DNA of 64,000 bases from Brumimicrobium sp033722555 (GCA_033722555.1 JAWVYS010000006.1:28040-92039), one strand, 5' to 3'. Counted from the stretch's first letter, positions 17,007 to 25,045 are shown. Program-made: numbers and translations. Notes: generated from the sequence alone by a model not told the origin.

Positions 17007-18281
17007 TTATTTTATTTTATGACCGATTTTATCGAACACTATTTCACCGTTGAGAATTGTAAGAGAGACATTATTTTCACCAAAAGAATACGGTAAACGA
17101 GCTAATGCAGAGACAGGTTCAGTAATTATCACATTCGCCTTTTTTCCAACCGTGATTGAACCGTGTGTTTTCTGAATACCCATGGCGTATGCGGAATTGA
17201 GCGTAACTGCATTCAAGGCCTCTACCGGGGTCATTTTCATCTTCGCGCATGCGAGCGATAACAAAAACTGCATATTTCCACTCGGTGCAGAGCCGGGATT
17301 GTAATCGGATGCGAGGGCTACTGGAAGGTTTGCATCAATCAAATCTCTTGCTTTCCCGTAAGGTATGGATAGGAAAAACGAACATCCCGGAAGCAAAGTA
17401 GGCATACAGTCCGTATTTTTTAAAGCGTCGATATCCTTCGAATCCAATTCCTCCAGATGATCTACGGATCTGGCATTAAATTTCACAGCAGACTTAACGC
17501 CTCCCATCACCGAGAACTGATTTACATGTACCTTGGGCAGCAGGTCGTATTTTGCTCCTGCCTCAAGCAATTGTTCCATTTGAGAAACAGTGAAATAATT
17601 CCTTTCGCAAAAACAGTCGATATAATCAGCCAGCTTCTCCTCATGTATACGAGGAAGCATTTCATTTATAATCAGATCCACATATCCCTGCTGGTCATTT
17701 TTATATTCAGGCGGAAAGGCATGAGCCCCCAAAAAAGTTGACTTAACGGTGAGGTCCGAATTTTCTTTCAACCTTTTGATCACACGGAGCATTTTAATTT
17801 CAGAATCTACGGTAAGGCCATACCCCGATTTTATTTCAATAGCCCCTGTTCCATATTGAATCAGTCTGTTAATTCTTTTGAATGCATCTTCAAAAAGTTG
17901 ATCTTCGTCCATCTTCCTGAGCTTGGCTGCAGAATTCAGAATTCCTCCTCCTTTTAAAGCGATTTCTTCGTAGGAAAGACCTTTTATCCTGTCCTCAAAT
18001 TCCTCTTCACGCGTTGCAGCAAAAACAGCGTGGGTATGAGAATCACAAAAAGCAGGTAAAACATATCTGTTTTCCGCATCTATCACTTCAAGATCACGCC
18101 AATCGGTAATTCCGCCCCAGTCATCCATGCTGCCGTAGGCCATTATTTCATCACCGTCAATAGCCAGAAAAGCATCTGTGATCATATTGGCTTGCGCCAT
18201 TTCACTACCCTTTTTATAATCGGGTAAATCCTCACCGGCTTGAAAAAGTCCCTTAATATTTTTGATAAGTATTTTGGCCAT
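17007..18281 (-). CDS. hutI: Imidazolonepropionase
   Basis: 424 residues. Metal ligands are in FCDSHTHAVFAATREEEFEDR (His-x-His) and the substrate region in EIALKGGGILNSAAKLR; further landmarks are IEIKSGYGL, FLGAHAFPPEYK, KVHVNQFS, RSVDHLEELD and ALASDYNPGSAP. HutI opens the imidazolone ring in histidine degradation to give formiminoglutamate. No other hut gene is in this window. A TACCTTTG -7 box lies 25 nt upstream of the ATG, divergent from prs. Confidence 0.94.
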   Translation of the reverse strand: MAKILIKNIKGLFQAGEDLPDYKKGSEMAQANMITDAFLAIDGDEIMAYGSMDDWGGITDWRDLEVIDAENRYVLPAFCDSHTHAVFAATREEEFEDRIKGLSYEEIALKGGGILNSAAKLRKMDEDQLFEDAFKRINRLIQYGTGAIEIKSGYGLTVDSEIKMLRVIKRLKENSDLTVKSTFLGAHAFPPEYKNDQQGYVDLIINEMLPRIHEEKLADYIDCFCERNYFTVSQMEQLLEAGAKYDLLPKVHVNQFSVMGGVKSAVKFNARSVDHLEELDSKDIDALKNTDCMPTLLPGCSFFLSIPYGKARDLIDANLPVALASDYNPGSAPSGNMQFLLSLACAKMKMTPVEALNAVTLNSAYAMGIQKTHGSITVGKKANVIITEPVSALARLPYSFGENNVSLTILNGEIVFDKIGHKIK

Positions 18282-18306
18282 TCTACTGATATTTTGCTAT
18301 AAATTT

Positions 18307-18314
18307 CAAAGGTA
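18307..18314 (-). promoter_or_regulatory. Putative -7 promoter box of hutI (TACCTTTG)
   Basis: The minus strand reads TACCTTTG, a full TAnnTTTG match, 25 nt before the hutI start codon. Confidence 0.5.
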
Positions 18315-18450
18315 GATGAATAATGAATGAATTCAAATTATCAGGTAAATAATTGACGAAGAAAATATGCCTGTGGAAACTTTGAATCGACGGCATAAAA
18401 AGAAATTTTAAGCTTTCAGGAAACTTTACGTAAAACACAATTAATTTATT

Positions 18451-18458
18451 TAACTTTG
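18451..18458 (+). promoter_or_regulatory. Putative -7 promoter box of prs-rplY (TAACTTTG)
   Basis: TAACTTTG ends 21 nt before the prs ATG at 18480 and includes the upstream in-frame TTG at 18456, which therefore cannot be the start codon of this transcript. Confidence 0.55.
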
Positions 18459-18479
18459 TGCGCTTTAAAAGCGGAAGGT

Positions 18480-19418
18480 ATGTCAACTGGAGTTAAGATT
18501 TTTTCGGGAAGAGCATCTCGTACACTGGGAGAAAAAATTGCTAAAGGTTTTGGAACAGAACCCGGCAATGTTTCCGTTTCGGAATTCAGTGATGGAGAAT
18601 TTCAGCCGTCGTTTGAAGAAACAGTTCGTGGACAGGATGTATTTATCGTTCAGTCAACGATGCCCCCTGCCGACAATCTTATGGAATTACTGTTAATGGT
18701 TGATGCCGCAAAAAGAGCTTCGGCAAGAAAAATAATAGCGGTAATACCCTATTTCGGATTTGCCCGTCAGGATAGAAAAGACAAACCACGAGTAGCCATA
18801 GGGGCTAAACTGGTTGCCAATATGCTGATGGCAGCAGGAGTAAACCGATTGATCACGATGGATCTTCATGCTGACCAGATACAAGGATTTTTCGAGGTTC
18901 CGGTAGATCATTTATATGCTTCAACCATATTTTTTCCTGAAATTGAGGAAATGGCAGAATCCGGAAATATGGTTATGGCTGCTCCTGACGTAGGTGGCGC
19001 TAAACGTGCCAATTCATACGCCAAAAAACTGAATGTTGGACTGGCACTGTGTCACAAACAAAGAAAAAAAGCCAATGTCATTTCCGAAATGACGGTTATT
19101 GGTGATGTAGAAGGAAAAGATGTAGTGATCGTGGATGATATGTGCGATACGGCAGGTACTTTAACCAAAGCCGCAAACCTTTTCATTGAAAGAGGAGCTA
19201 AAAGCGTCAGAGCTTTTTGTACGCATGCTGTTCTTTCAGGACCGGCTTACGAAAGAATTGATGAATCCAACCTTACAGAATTAATCGTTACCGATACCAT
19301 TCCGTTAAAAAAAGAAAGTAAAAAAATTCGTGTTGTATCCTGTGCTCCTCTTTTCGGAGATGTCATTAAAAAACTGGTTCACAACGAATCTATAAGCAAG
19401 CATTTTATAATCTCATAA
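18480..19418 (+). CDS. prs: Ribose-phosphate pyrophosphokinase
   Basis: 312 residues. Motifs: SDGEFQPSFEETVRGQDVFIVQS, FGFARQDRKDKPRVAIGAKLVANML, DLHADQIQGFF and the PRPP-binding loop VVIVDDMCDTAGT. The enzyme makes PRPP from ribose 5-phosphate and ATP for nucleotide, histidine and NAD synthesis. The ATG at 18480 gives the usual N-terminus; the longer TTG frame overlaps the promoter. rplY follows after 13 nt in the same transcript, the usual Bacteroidota arrangement. Confidence 0.96.
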   Translation: MSTGVKIFSGRASRTLGEKIAKGFGTEPGNVSVSEFSDGEFQPSFEETVRGQDVFIVQSTMPPADNLMELLLMVDAAKRASARKIIAVIPYFGFARQDRKDKPRVAIGAKLVANMLMAAGVNRLITMDLHADQIQGFFEVPVDHLYASTIFFPEIEEMAESGNMVMAAPDVGGAKRANSYAKKLNVGLALCHKQRKKANVISEMTVIGDVEGKDVVIVDDMCDTAGTLTKAANLFIERGAKSVRAFCTHAVLSGPAYERIDESNLTELIVTDTIPLKKESKKIRVVSCAPLFGDVIKKLVHNESISKHFIIS

Positions 19419-19431
19419 TAAATAATAAACA

Positions 19432-20079
19432 ATGAAAGTAGTACAATTGAGCGGTTCGCCGAGAGCGAGCGTAGGGAAAAAGGACGCAAAGGCTGTAAGA
19501 AATGCCGGCAATGTTCCTTGTGTACTCTATGGAACTGGTGAGCAGACTTATTTTTCTGTTCGTTCAGTAGACTTAGAGAAAATTATTTTTTCACCTGACG
19601 TATATAAGGTGGAAATAGATATTGACGGTAAAAAGAAGACCGCAATTATTCAGGAGTTGCAGATGCATCCAGTGAAGGACAAACCTGTTCACGTAGATTT
19701 TCTTGAACTTGTGGATGGAAAACCTGTAAAAATCGGAATTCCTGTTCAGACTGTTGGACGCTCAAGAGGTGTTCTAAACGGTGGACGTTTACAGCAGGTA
19801 TTCAGACGTCTTGATGTTTTAGGTCTTCCGAAAGATCTTCCAAACGTAATTGAGGTGGATATCACTGCACTTAGAATTGGAATGTCTATCCGGGTTAAAG
19901 ACATAGAAATTCCGGGTGTTAAGATCCTGAATGACCCGAATGCGGTTGTTGTTTCAGTGAAAATGGCACGTGGTGCAGCGGATGTTGATGAAGAGCCTGA
20001 GGTTGAAGAAGGAGAAGAAGGGTCTGAATCAGAAGGAGAAGCTACAGCGGAAGCGAATACTGAAGAATCAAACGGATAA
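19432..20079 (+). CDS. rplY: 50S ribosomal protein L25/general stress protein Ctc
   Basis: 215 residues. The N-terminal L25 domain (about 1-95) binds 5S rRNA (RNAGNVPCVLYG, HPVKDKPVHVDFLEL) and the C-terminal TL5/Ctc beta domain (about 96-185) includes RSRGVLNGGRLQQVFRRLDV and NDPNAVVVSV. The last 30 residues are an acidic Glu-rich tail, as often seen in this phylum. It is cotranscribed with prs and followed by a hairpin terminator. Confidence 0.95.
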   Translation: MKVVQLSGSPRASVGKKDAKAVRNAGNVPCVLYGTGEQTYFSVRSVDLEKIIFSPDVYKVEIDIDGKKKTAIIQELQMHPVKDKPVHVDFLELVDGKPVKIGIPVQTVGRSRGVLNGGRLQQVFRRLDVLGLPKDLPNVIEVDITALRIGMSIRVKDIEIPGVKILNDPNAVVVSVKMARGAADVDEEPEVEEGEEGSESEGEATAEANTEESNG

Positions 20080-20104
20080 TTTTAATTACACGGATTATAA
20101 ATTG

Positions 20105-20139
20105 AAAAAAGGCGTTCCAAAAGGGGCGTCTTTTTTTTT
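20105..20139 (+). terminator. Intrinsic terminator of prs-rplY
   Basis: AAAAAAGGCG (20105-20114) pairs with CGTCTTTTTT (20127-20136, one G-T pair) and runs into further T residues. Confidence 0.85.
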
Positions 20140-20193
20140 GTAACCAATTAAAAATCTTTCGGTTATTTTAGTGAACCCCAAAAACGTAAACCG

Positions 20194-21051
20194 ATGAAAC
20201 TCTTGGCTTTTGTACTTGCTTCAACCTTCCTTCTTTCTTTAAACTCCTCAGATCGAAATGAAATTGATATCCTAACCGCTCTGGAAAAAAAATTAGTTAC
20301 AGTTGATATAAAACATGATGATTACGGACTGGGTGGAGATCTCATCTTGAAATTCAAACCTTTAAATAAGTCATTGCAACTGATTATTCCGGCAGGAACA
20401 AGATTTAAAAGTCACAATGAGGAAGAGCAGGATCTGATGAATGCGGATACCAAAAGAATAATTTTAGCGAGCGCAAAGCCCGGCGCAGTTCGAGTGAAAG
20501 GTTTTTGTGTGCAGTCTTCCAACCGCTGTCCGAACGAAGAGTCCGGCTATACGCCACAAAAAGAAGGGGACGAAAGACTCGTTAAGCTTGCACGTTATCT
20601 TGATGGAAAATCCATTGATCACGATATAAAACAGACCTCTTTTTGGGCTGTTTCAGATAGAGAATCAGTTTCGGGTATCTACAAAGAGGGAGACAAGGAG
20701 GTAGAAGCATTGAGAAAGTTTATATGCACACTTTTAAGTAAAAAGGATGTTTGGTATAATACTGATCCTACATATACCCTTGACGCTAACAGAAATATTG
20801 TTTATGAAATAACCAAAGTGGAAGGGTTAATTTCCTACGAGGTTGCCAAACCGGGTAAGTTACGGATGTACGTTCTTAACGGAGAGAATGAAGTAATACG
20901 TTCTCTGGGCGAGGGAAGTCAGATCAGTCATTTGGGTAATTATAAGTTCAATTTCAAACTTGCCGTTAAGGGCTGGGAAAGAGGAAAGTATTCTGTTCAA
21001 CTAAAAATTGATGAGGAAATTATCCATTCACAGGAATTCGAAATAGGTTAA
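20194..21051 (+). CDS. Exported protein of unknown function
   Basis: 285 residues with a signal peptide (MKLLAFVLASTFLLSLNSS). I do not recognise the family. The first half is a beta-rich domain (LVTVDIKHDDYGLGGDLILKFKP, LQLIIPAGTRF, KPGAVRVKGFCVQSSNRCPNEESGY) with two Cys that could pair in the periplasm; the last third resembles a small immunoglobulin-like or T9SS-type strand module (GKLRMYVLNGENEVIRSLGEGSQ ... WERGKYSVQLKIDEEIIHSQEFEIG), broken into strands as in secretion tails. It may be periplasmic or secreted. It has its own region after the rplY terminator; no clear terminator follows. Confidence 0.6.
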   Translation: MKLLAFVLASTFLLSLNSSDRNEIDILTALEKKLVTVDIKHDDYGLGGDLILKFKPLNKSLQLIIPAGTRFKSHNEEEQDLMNADTKRIILASAKPGAVRVKGFCVQSSNRCPNEESGYTPQKEGDERLVKLARYLDGKSIDHDIKQTSFWAVSDRESVSGIYKEGDKEVEALRKFICTLLSKKDVWYNTDPTYTLDANRNIVYEITKVEGLISYEVAKPGKLRMYVLNGENEVIRSLGEGSQISHLGNYKFNFKLAVKGWERGKYSVQLKIDEEIIHSQEFEIG

Positions 21052-21112
21052 TTATTCATTACACAATATCAAGTCTCACTTTTCATTTTGAGATACAACG
21101 GTCATAAAACAA

Positions 21113-21142
21113 AAAAGGGCAATAACTTGCGTTATCACCCTT
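21113..21142 (-). terminator. Terminator downstream of the GIY-YIG gene and tRNA remnant
   Basis: On the minus strand AAGGGTGATAAC, a GCAA loop and GTTATTGCCCTT form a stem with two wobble pairs, followed by TTTTTG. It resembles the hairpin after the intact tRNA-Asn. Confidence 0.7.
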
Positions 21143-21146
21143 CCTG

Positions 21147-21204
21147 CTCCCCCTCTTGGGCTCGAACCAAGGACCCTTCCCGAACGTTCGGGATCAGATG
21201 CTCT
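21147..21204 (-). pseudogene. Partial tRNA-Asn copy with the anticodon arm replaced by a palindrome
   Basis: The 3' part (acceptor 3' strand, discriminator, T-arm and variable region, 21147-21177) is identical to the intact tRNA-Asn at 21585-21658, and the D-arm 3' side AGAGCATCTGA is also preserved (21194-21204). Between them the anticodon arm is replaced by the 16-bp perfect palindrome TCCCGAACGTTCGGGA (21178-21193), and the 5' acceptor strand and first half of the D-arm are missing. It cannot fold as a functional tRNA. Confidence 0.8.
21178..21193. repeat. 16-bp perfect palindrome TCCCGAACGTTCGGGA
   Basis: The sequence is identical to its reverse complement and sits exactly where the anticodon arm of the partial tRNA should be. 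CCCGAA/TTCGGG palindromes occur as dispersed repeats in several Bacteroidota genomes; whether this one is repeated elsewhere in this genome cannot be seen here. Confidence 0.7.
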
Positions 21205-21211
21205 GGATAAC

Positions 21212-21472
21212 TCAATAAAACCTACCAGATCTTATCACCTCCTCTATTACAATTCGACTTTTCAAACTTTTCAGTCTTTTCTCCGCTCTCATTGCGTCTG
21301 ATTTTACAGTATAAGAAACAAACCGTTTCAAAACCCATGGTTGACCACGTTTAGTCCAAATACGATTCTGTTCAGAATTATGAAATTTCAATCTCTCAGC
21401 AGTATTTTGAGTATAACCGATATAATATTTATCAATTTTTTCTGAAAATAAAATATAGAGATAATAAGGCAT
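21212..21472 (-). CDS. GIY-YIG nuclease-family small protein
   Basis: 86 residues forming one GIY-YIG domain: YYLYILFSEKIDKYYIGYTQNTAERLKFHN has the two strand motifs (YLYIL and YYIGYT) and the Arg that follows, then EKRLKSLKSRIVIEEVI. Family members cut DNA using a divalent metal, but many short bacterial members (YhbQ/UPF0213 type) have no proven role. The gene lies between an intact tRNA-Asn upstream and a 3' partial tRNA-Asn copy starting 7 nt after its stop codon, all on the same strand, which suggests mobility or a past insertion at the tRNA. Confidence 0.88.
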   Translation of the reverse strand: MPYYLYILFSEKIDKYYIGYTQNTAERLKFHNSEQNRIWTKRGQPWVLKRFVSYTVKSDAMRAEKRLKSLKSRIVIEEVIRSGRFY

Positions 21473-21524
21473 AATTGATTTTTTTGGTGATTACTATTAC
21501 TAAGATAATGATTTTTTTGAGTTA

Positions 21525-21539
21525 TTATACAGTGTATAA
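21525..21539. repeat. 15-bp palindrome upstream of the GIY-YIG gene
   Basis: TTATACAGTGTATAA is a perfect inverted repeat around a central G, about 50 nt upstream of the GIY-YIG start. It could be an operator or a chance AT-rich palindrome. Confidence 0.3.
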
Positions 21540-21543
21540 AAAC

Positions 21544-21574
21544 AAAAAAAGGGCTACATTTCTGTAACCCTTTG
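21544..21574 (-). terminator. Intrinsic terminator of tRNA-Asn
   Basis: On the minus strand AAAGGGTTACA and TGTAGCCCTTT form an 11-bp stem with one wobble around a GAAA loop, followed by T residues. Confidence 0.8.
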
Positions 21575-21584
21575 ATTTTAAACG

Positions 21585-21658
21585 CTCCCCCTCTTGGGCT
21601 CGAACCAAGGACCCTCTGATTAACAGTCAGATGCTCTAACCAGCTGAGCTAAGGAGGA
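21585..21658 (-). tRNA. tRNA-Asn (anticodon GTT)
   Basis: A complete 74-nt cloverleaf on the minus strand: acceptor TCCTCCT/AGGGGGA with one G-T pair, D-arm GCTC/GAGC, anticodon stem CTGA/TCAG region with loop containing GTT, T-arm CTTGG/CCAAG with TTCGAGC loop, discriminator G. CCA is not encoded. Confidence 0.96.
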
Positions 21659-21710
21659 ATATTTAATATCTTTTAAACCGGACGAATCCGTTGATTAATC
21701 CAAGCGGGTG

Positions 21711-21718
21711 CAAATATA
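21711..21718 (-). promoter_or_regulatory. Putative -7 promoter box of tRNA-Asn (TATATTTG)
   Basis: The minus strand reads TATATTTG, a full TAnnTTTG match, 52 nt before the tRNA 5' end and immediately after TTGAC. Confidence 0.45.
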
Positions 21719-21808
21719 GTCAATTTAATTATTTACAAACAAGGGAGAATCAAAAAATTTAGAAGTTTTTTATAAAAAAAATATAGTCCTCAAACTATCA
21801 GTATTTTA

Positions 21809-22657
21809 TTAAGAAAATCTCTTTGGAATCCGAACAGATAGAACAGGAGAAGCACTTTGTTTTATCAGTTCTCCGGTTACCGAACCGTTAAACAACCTGG
21901 CCAAGCCCCTCCTTCCGTGTGTTACCGTAGCGATCATATCAGCCTCTTTGCGGCTGGCAAATTCATTGATTCCTGTTTGAACATCTTTAGCTATGAAAAT
22001 ATGACAATCATAATTTTTCAGTCCATGTCTTCGCGCAAAATCTTCCATTACGGTTAAAATAGGTTCAGAATAATAAAAATCTTCTCTTGTCACGATGCGA
22101 ACCAATTCAAGTTTGGCTTTAAATATATCCAATATAGGAACCAGACTTTCAAAACTTTGGTCTACTCCTTCATCAAAATCGCTTGCAAAAACAATCTTTT
22201 GGATGTTGAAATCAGCCATGTCGTCTTTTACAACCAACACAGGAGTTTCAGACAGTCTTACGATTTTATCCGCATTGCTTCCAACGAAAAAATCGTTGAT
22301 ATAACCTGAGGTGCCATGTGTCCCCATAACGATCAGGTCAATAGCATGTTTTTTAGCCTCGTTAACAATAGATTCATAAACACCGTCAAACTGCACCGCT
22401 TCAGCGATATTAACACCTTCTAAAAAATCTTGCGCGAACAGTTCTTTGAAATTCTGTTTTGCACGTTTTAAAATAAAAAGACCCTCAGGGATGTCCTGTT
22501 GGGTTTGTCCGGGAATAATTCCTATTTCATTAACCGGCATATCTACTACATGTAAAAAGTATATTCGGGCACCGGTAAGCTTCGCAATTTTTGCTGCCAC
22601 CCGTGAGGCTCTCATTGCGTATTCGGAAAAATCAGTAGGTACTAAAATCTTTTTCAT
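21809..22657 (-). CDS. Universal stress protein with two tandem Usp domains
   Basis: 282 residues. Domain 1 (about 1-147) starts MKKILVPTDFSEYAMRASRVA and carries the ATP-binding motif VMGTHGTSGYINDFFVGSNADKI; domain 2 (about 150-282) starts IQKIVFASDFDEGVDQSFESL and has TVTHGRRGLARLFNGSVTGEL. Both glycine-rich motifs look able to bind nucleotide. Usp proteins support survival under starvation, oxidative or membrane stress. The gene stands alone; no TAnnTTTG box with a perfect match is seen directly upstream. Confidence 0.93.
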   Translation of the reverse strand: MKKILVPTDFSEYAMRASRVAAKIAKLTGARIYFLHVVDMPVNEIGIIPGQTQQDIPEGLFILKRAKQNFKELFAQDFLEGVNIAEAVQFDGVYESIVNEAKKHAIDLIVMGTHGTSGYINDFFVGSNADKIVRLSETPVLVVKDDMADFNIQKIVFASDFDEGVDQSFESLVPILDIFKAKLELVRIVTREDFYYSEPILTVMEDFARRHGLKNYDCHIFIAKDVQTGINEFASRKEADMIATVTHGRRGLARLFNGSVTGELIKQSASPVLSVRIPKRFS

Positions 22658-22798
22658 AATCTCTTTTTTTAATACGGAAGAACATCGTATAAATTAGAAT
22701 CCTGTCTTCACGTGTTTAATTCAGTGCAAAGTAAAAGACAATGAAAGGATAAAAAACTGATATTTATCAGATTACAAGCTGACTTCTATTAAAGTACT

Positions 22799-23650
22799 CT
22801 ATTTGGTGGCTCTGAGAAGATAACCGCAGAATACTTTCTTTTTGGTAAAACTCTCCATCCAGAGTTCGGAAAGTTCAAAATTTCCGAAGGATTCAGCAGC
22901 GAGATTCTCGAGGTGATAGTATTCTATGCGGGGAGAATATGTATTAAGAATTAACCGACCGCCTGGATTCAGTAAACCGTAAGAAATTTGAAGTAAATCC
23001 CCCAGTTTATCCTCGATTTTCCATTTCTCTTTCTTCGCACCCACTCCCCACGCGGGAGGATCCATTATTACAACATCGTAGGCGTTGCCTCTTTTTAGCT
23101 CCCTCTCCGCAAACTTTAAAGCATCTTCATGAACCCAGCGAATACCCTCTAACCCGGAGTTCACCATGTTTTCCCTCGCCCACGAAATAAGTTGCTTTAC
23201 AGCATCCACGTGGACAACATCCGCACCTTTTGCTTTACAAACCAACGAAGCAGCTCCGGTATACGCAAAGAGATTCAATACCTTATGATCTTTCTTTACC
23301 AAATCATCCAGATATCTCCAGTTCACAACCTGTTCAGGAAATAGTCCGAGGTGCTTAAAACCTGTCTTCTCCAATTTAAAACTAACACCTCGAAAGGAAA
23401 TCACCCATTCTTTTTCCGGAAGTTTTCTCTTCGTAATCCATTTGCCCGATTTATTCCCCTCTTCGAGAAACTCCAAATGAGCAATTTTCTCCCATTCCTT
23501 GAACGGCATTCCCGACTGAAAATAAGCTTGTCTTTCCGGCCGGATAGTCACTATTTCACCCCATCTTTCCAGTTTTTTATTACCTCCGGCATCTATTAAT
23601 TCATACCCCTCAAGACCACTGGCAAAAATCTTATTTAATTCATTCTCCAT
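22799..23650 (-). CDS. Class I SAM-dependent rRNA methyltransferase (RlmI/RlmK-like)
   Basis: 283 residues from the ATG at 23650, which overlaps the stop of the DUF3109 gene by 11 nt and gives the natural N-terminus MENELNKIF; the longer frame from 23713 would extend into the neighbour. Motif I is VLNLFAYTGAASL, motif II VHVDAVKQLISWARENM, and motif IV DPPAWG; NPGGRLILNTYS follows. These mark the Methyltrans_SAM (PF10672) group that makes 5-methylcytosine in 23S rRNA, here without the N-terminal PUA domain of RlmI. The exact nucleotide cannot be read from sequence. Confidence 0.87.
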   Translation of the reverse strand: MENELNKIFASGLEGYELIDAGGNKKLERWGEIVTIRPERQAYFQSGMPFKEWEKIAHLEFLEEGNKSGKWITKRKLPEKEWVISFRGVSFKLEKTGFKHLGLFPEQVVNWRYLDDLVKKDHKVLNLFAYTGAASLVCKAKGADVVHVDAVKQLISWARENMVNSGLEGIRWVHEDALKFAERELKRGNAYDVVIMDPPAWGVGAKKEKWKIEDKLGDLLQISYGLLNPGGRLILNTYSPRIEYYHLENLAAESFGNFELSELWMESFTKKKVFCGYLLRATK

Positions 23651-24233
23651 ATTCAGGTTTAAAGCCTTTGATTTCCGTATGAACCGTTTCAAGTTCTTTA
23701 AAAAATTCTTCACCGAAGGCTTTTTCGATGGGTTCTTTTAAAAATTTGTATACCGGAACATTCAGTTTGGATCCGCATTGACAAGCCGGCTTACAAATAT
23801 CTATTTTCTCATAGTTCACAGCGGTAAAACTACTGTATTTTTTGACCCTTATGGGAAAGAGTTCACACGACAAAGGTTTTTTCCAGTCGATAACACCGGA
23901 TCGATATGCTTTTTCGATAGCACATTTGGCTGTACCGTCTTTTTCAAAATAAGCAAAGGCACATGCACCTCCTTCTACCAGCGTTGTAACAGAGTCACCG
24001 GATTCATCTTTGTAAAAAACACCGTCATCTTCAACTTTAGCGATTCCTTTGGCCGTCATAAACGGTTTTATCTCGTCGTATAAGGACTCCAGGATCTCAA
24101 TTTCTTCGTCACTCACCGGGGCACCGTCGTCTCCTTCGACACAGCAAGCTCCTTTACATTTAACTAAGTCGCATACAAACTTTTCAGTGAAAATATCTGA
24201 AGCAACTATTTTATCCCCGATTTCTATTAACAT
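23640..24233 (-). CDS. DUF3109 cysteine-rich protein
   Basis: 197 residues with a conserved set of Cys: CDLVKCKGACC near residues 20-30, GGACAFAYF and KCAIEKAY in the middle, LSCELFPIRV and ICKPACQCGS toward the end. The pattern resembles the YkgJ-type zinc/iron-chelating family and suggests a metal cluster or zinc site. It is a widely conserved Bacteroidota protein of unknown function. It overlaps the methyltransferase gene. The -7 box TAATTTTG ends only 4 nt before its ATG, so its mRNA may be leaderless. Confidence 0.88.
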   Translation of the reverse strand: MLIEIGDKIVASDIFTEKFVCDLVKCKGACCVEGDDGAPVSDEEIEILESLYDEIKPFMTAKGIAKVEDDGVFYKDESGDSVTTLVEGGACAFAYFEKDGTAKCAIEKAYRSGVIDWKKPLSCELFPIRVKKYSSFTAVNYEKIDICKPACQCGSKLNVPVYKFLKEPIEKAFGEEFFKELETVHTEIKGFKPEYGE

Positions 24234-24237
24234 GCCA

Positions 24238-24245
24238 CAAAATTA
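24238..24245 (-). promoter_or_regulatory. Putative -7 box 4 nt from the DUF3109 start codon (TAATTTTG)
   Basis: The minus strand reads TAATTTTG, then TGGC, then ATG. With transcription normally starting a few nt after this box, the mRNA would begin at or next to the start codon. Confidence 0.45.
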
Positions 24246-24350
24246 AGGAATTGATTCGACTCGATTATTATAGATTTTTCCTTTTATTGAGTTACTGTAA
24301 AAGAATGGAAATACCAGCTAAAGAGCTGACCGGATAATTAAAAAAATGGT

Positions 24351-24358
24351 TATATTCG
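24351..24358 (+). promoter_or_regulatory. Putative -7 box of the YceI lipoprotein gene (TATATTCG)
   Basis: TATATTCG is a one-base variant of TAnnTTTG and ends 18 nt before the ATG at 24377. Confidence 0.4.
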
Positions 24359-24376
24359 CTGAAAAAGAACGAATCA

Positions 24377-25027
24377 ATGAAAAAGACTTTATTACTTACA
24401 GGACTTTTTTTTGCGGCAATATTTACAGCTTGCGATAATCAGGAATCAGAAAAACTGGACCCCGAGGTTGAACCGGGAGACGTCGTCAATTGTGTTTACA
24501 CCTTTGATGAAGATAAAATGGAACTTCAGTGGACCGCTTATAAATTCACACGCAAAGCTCCCGTTTTTGGAACTTTCACACACATGCAGGTTGAGGGAAA
24601 GCTTGAAGGAGCCGTTCCTAAAGAAATGCTCGAAAGTTTTGAATTTCAAATCCCAACTTCTACAGTAGAAACGAATGATCCGAGCAGAAACAAAAAAATC
24701 GACTCACTGTTTTTCAGCAAACTGGATAAAACAAGCATGATTACCGGTAATGTCGTGGCTTTGAAAGATGACGGAACTGCTGTTATTAACATCAAAATGA
24801 ACGATATCGAAAAAGAAGTTATCGGAAAATACACCTTAGAAGATAATAAATTTGCCTTTGAAACGCAGATCGACCTCTCCACATGGGACGCATTGGAACA
24901 GCTAAACGAGCTCAATGTGGCTTGTAAGGATCTCCATACTGATGTCGAAAATGGTGAGAAAGTTTCTAAACTCTGGCCCGATATTACGATCTCATTTAAA
25001 ACTGAGCTGGTCAAAGTTTGTGACTGA
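24377..25027 (+). CDS. YceI-family lipoprotein
   Basis: 216 residues. The lipoprotein signal ends at the lipobox FTAC (Cys at about residue 19) after a hydrophobic stretch. The mature protein is a YceI-type lipocalin-like beta barrel: LQWTAYKFTRKAPVFGTFTHMQVEG, FQIPTSTVETNDPSRNKKID, FFSKLDKTSMITGNVVALK and INIKMNDIEKEVIGKYTLEDNK. YceI proteins bind isoprenoid or other amphiphilic lipids in the periplasm. It is monocistronic: promoter box just upstream and a terminator hairpin right after it. Confidence 0.88.
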   Translation: MKKTLLLTGLFFAAIFTACDNQESEKLDPEVEPGDVVNCVYTFDEDKMELQWTAYKFTRKAPVFGTFTHMQVEGKLEGAVPKEMLESFEFQIPTSTVETNDPSRNKKIDSLFFSKLDKTSMITGNVVALKDDGTAVINIKMNDIEKEVIGKYTLEDNKFAFETQIDLSTWDALEQLNELNVACKDLHTDVENGEKVSKLWPDITISFKTELVKVCD

Positions 25028-25045
25028 TTTAGTTGTAATTAATTG

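Noticed and set aside
17007..18281. A histidine utilisation (hut) operon
   Set aside because: Only hutI is present; neighbours are prs and the TraB gene, so no operon can be claimed from this window.
18456..18479. TTG start for prs
   Set aside because: It is part of the TAACTTTG box; MSTGVKIFSGR at 18480 matches other Prs proteins.
23651..23713. Longer start for the rRNA methyltransferase
   Set aside because: Extends 74 nt into the DUF3109 gene; MENELNKIF at 23650 fits the family and the coupling overlap.
24646..25014. 122-codon frame antisense to YceI
   Set aside because: Ser/Leu-rich shadow of a well supported gene.
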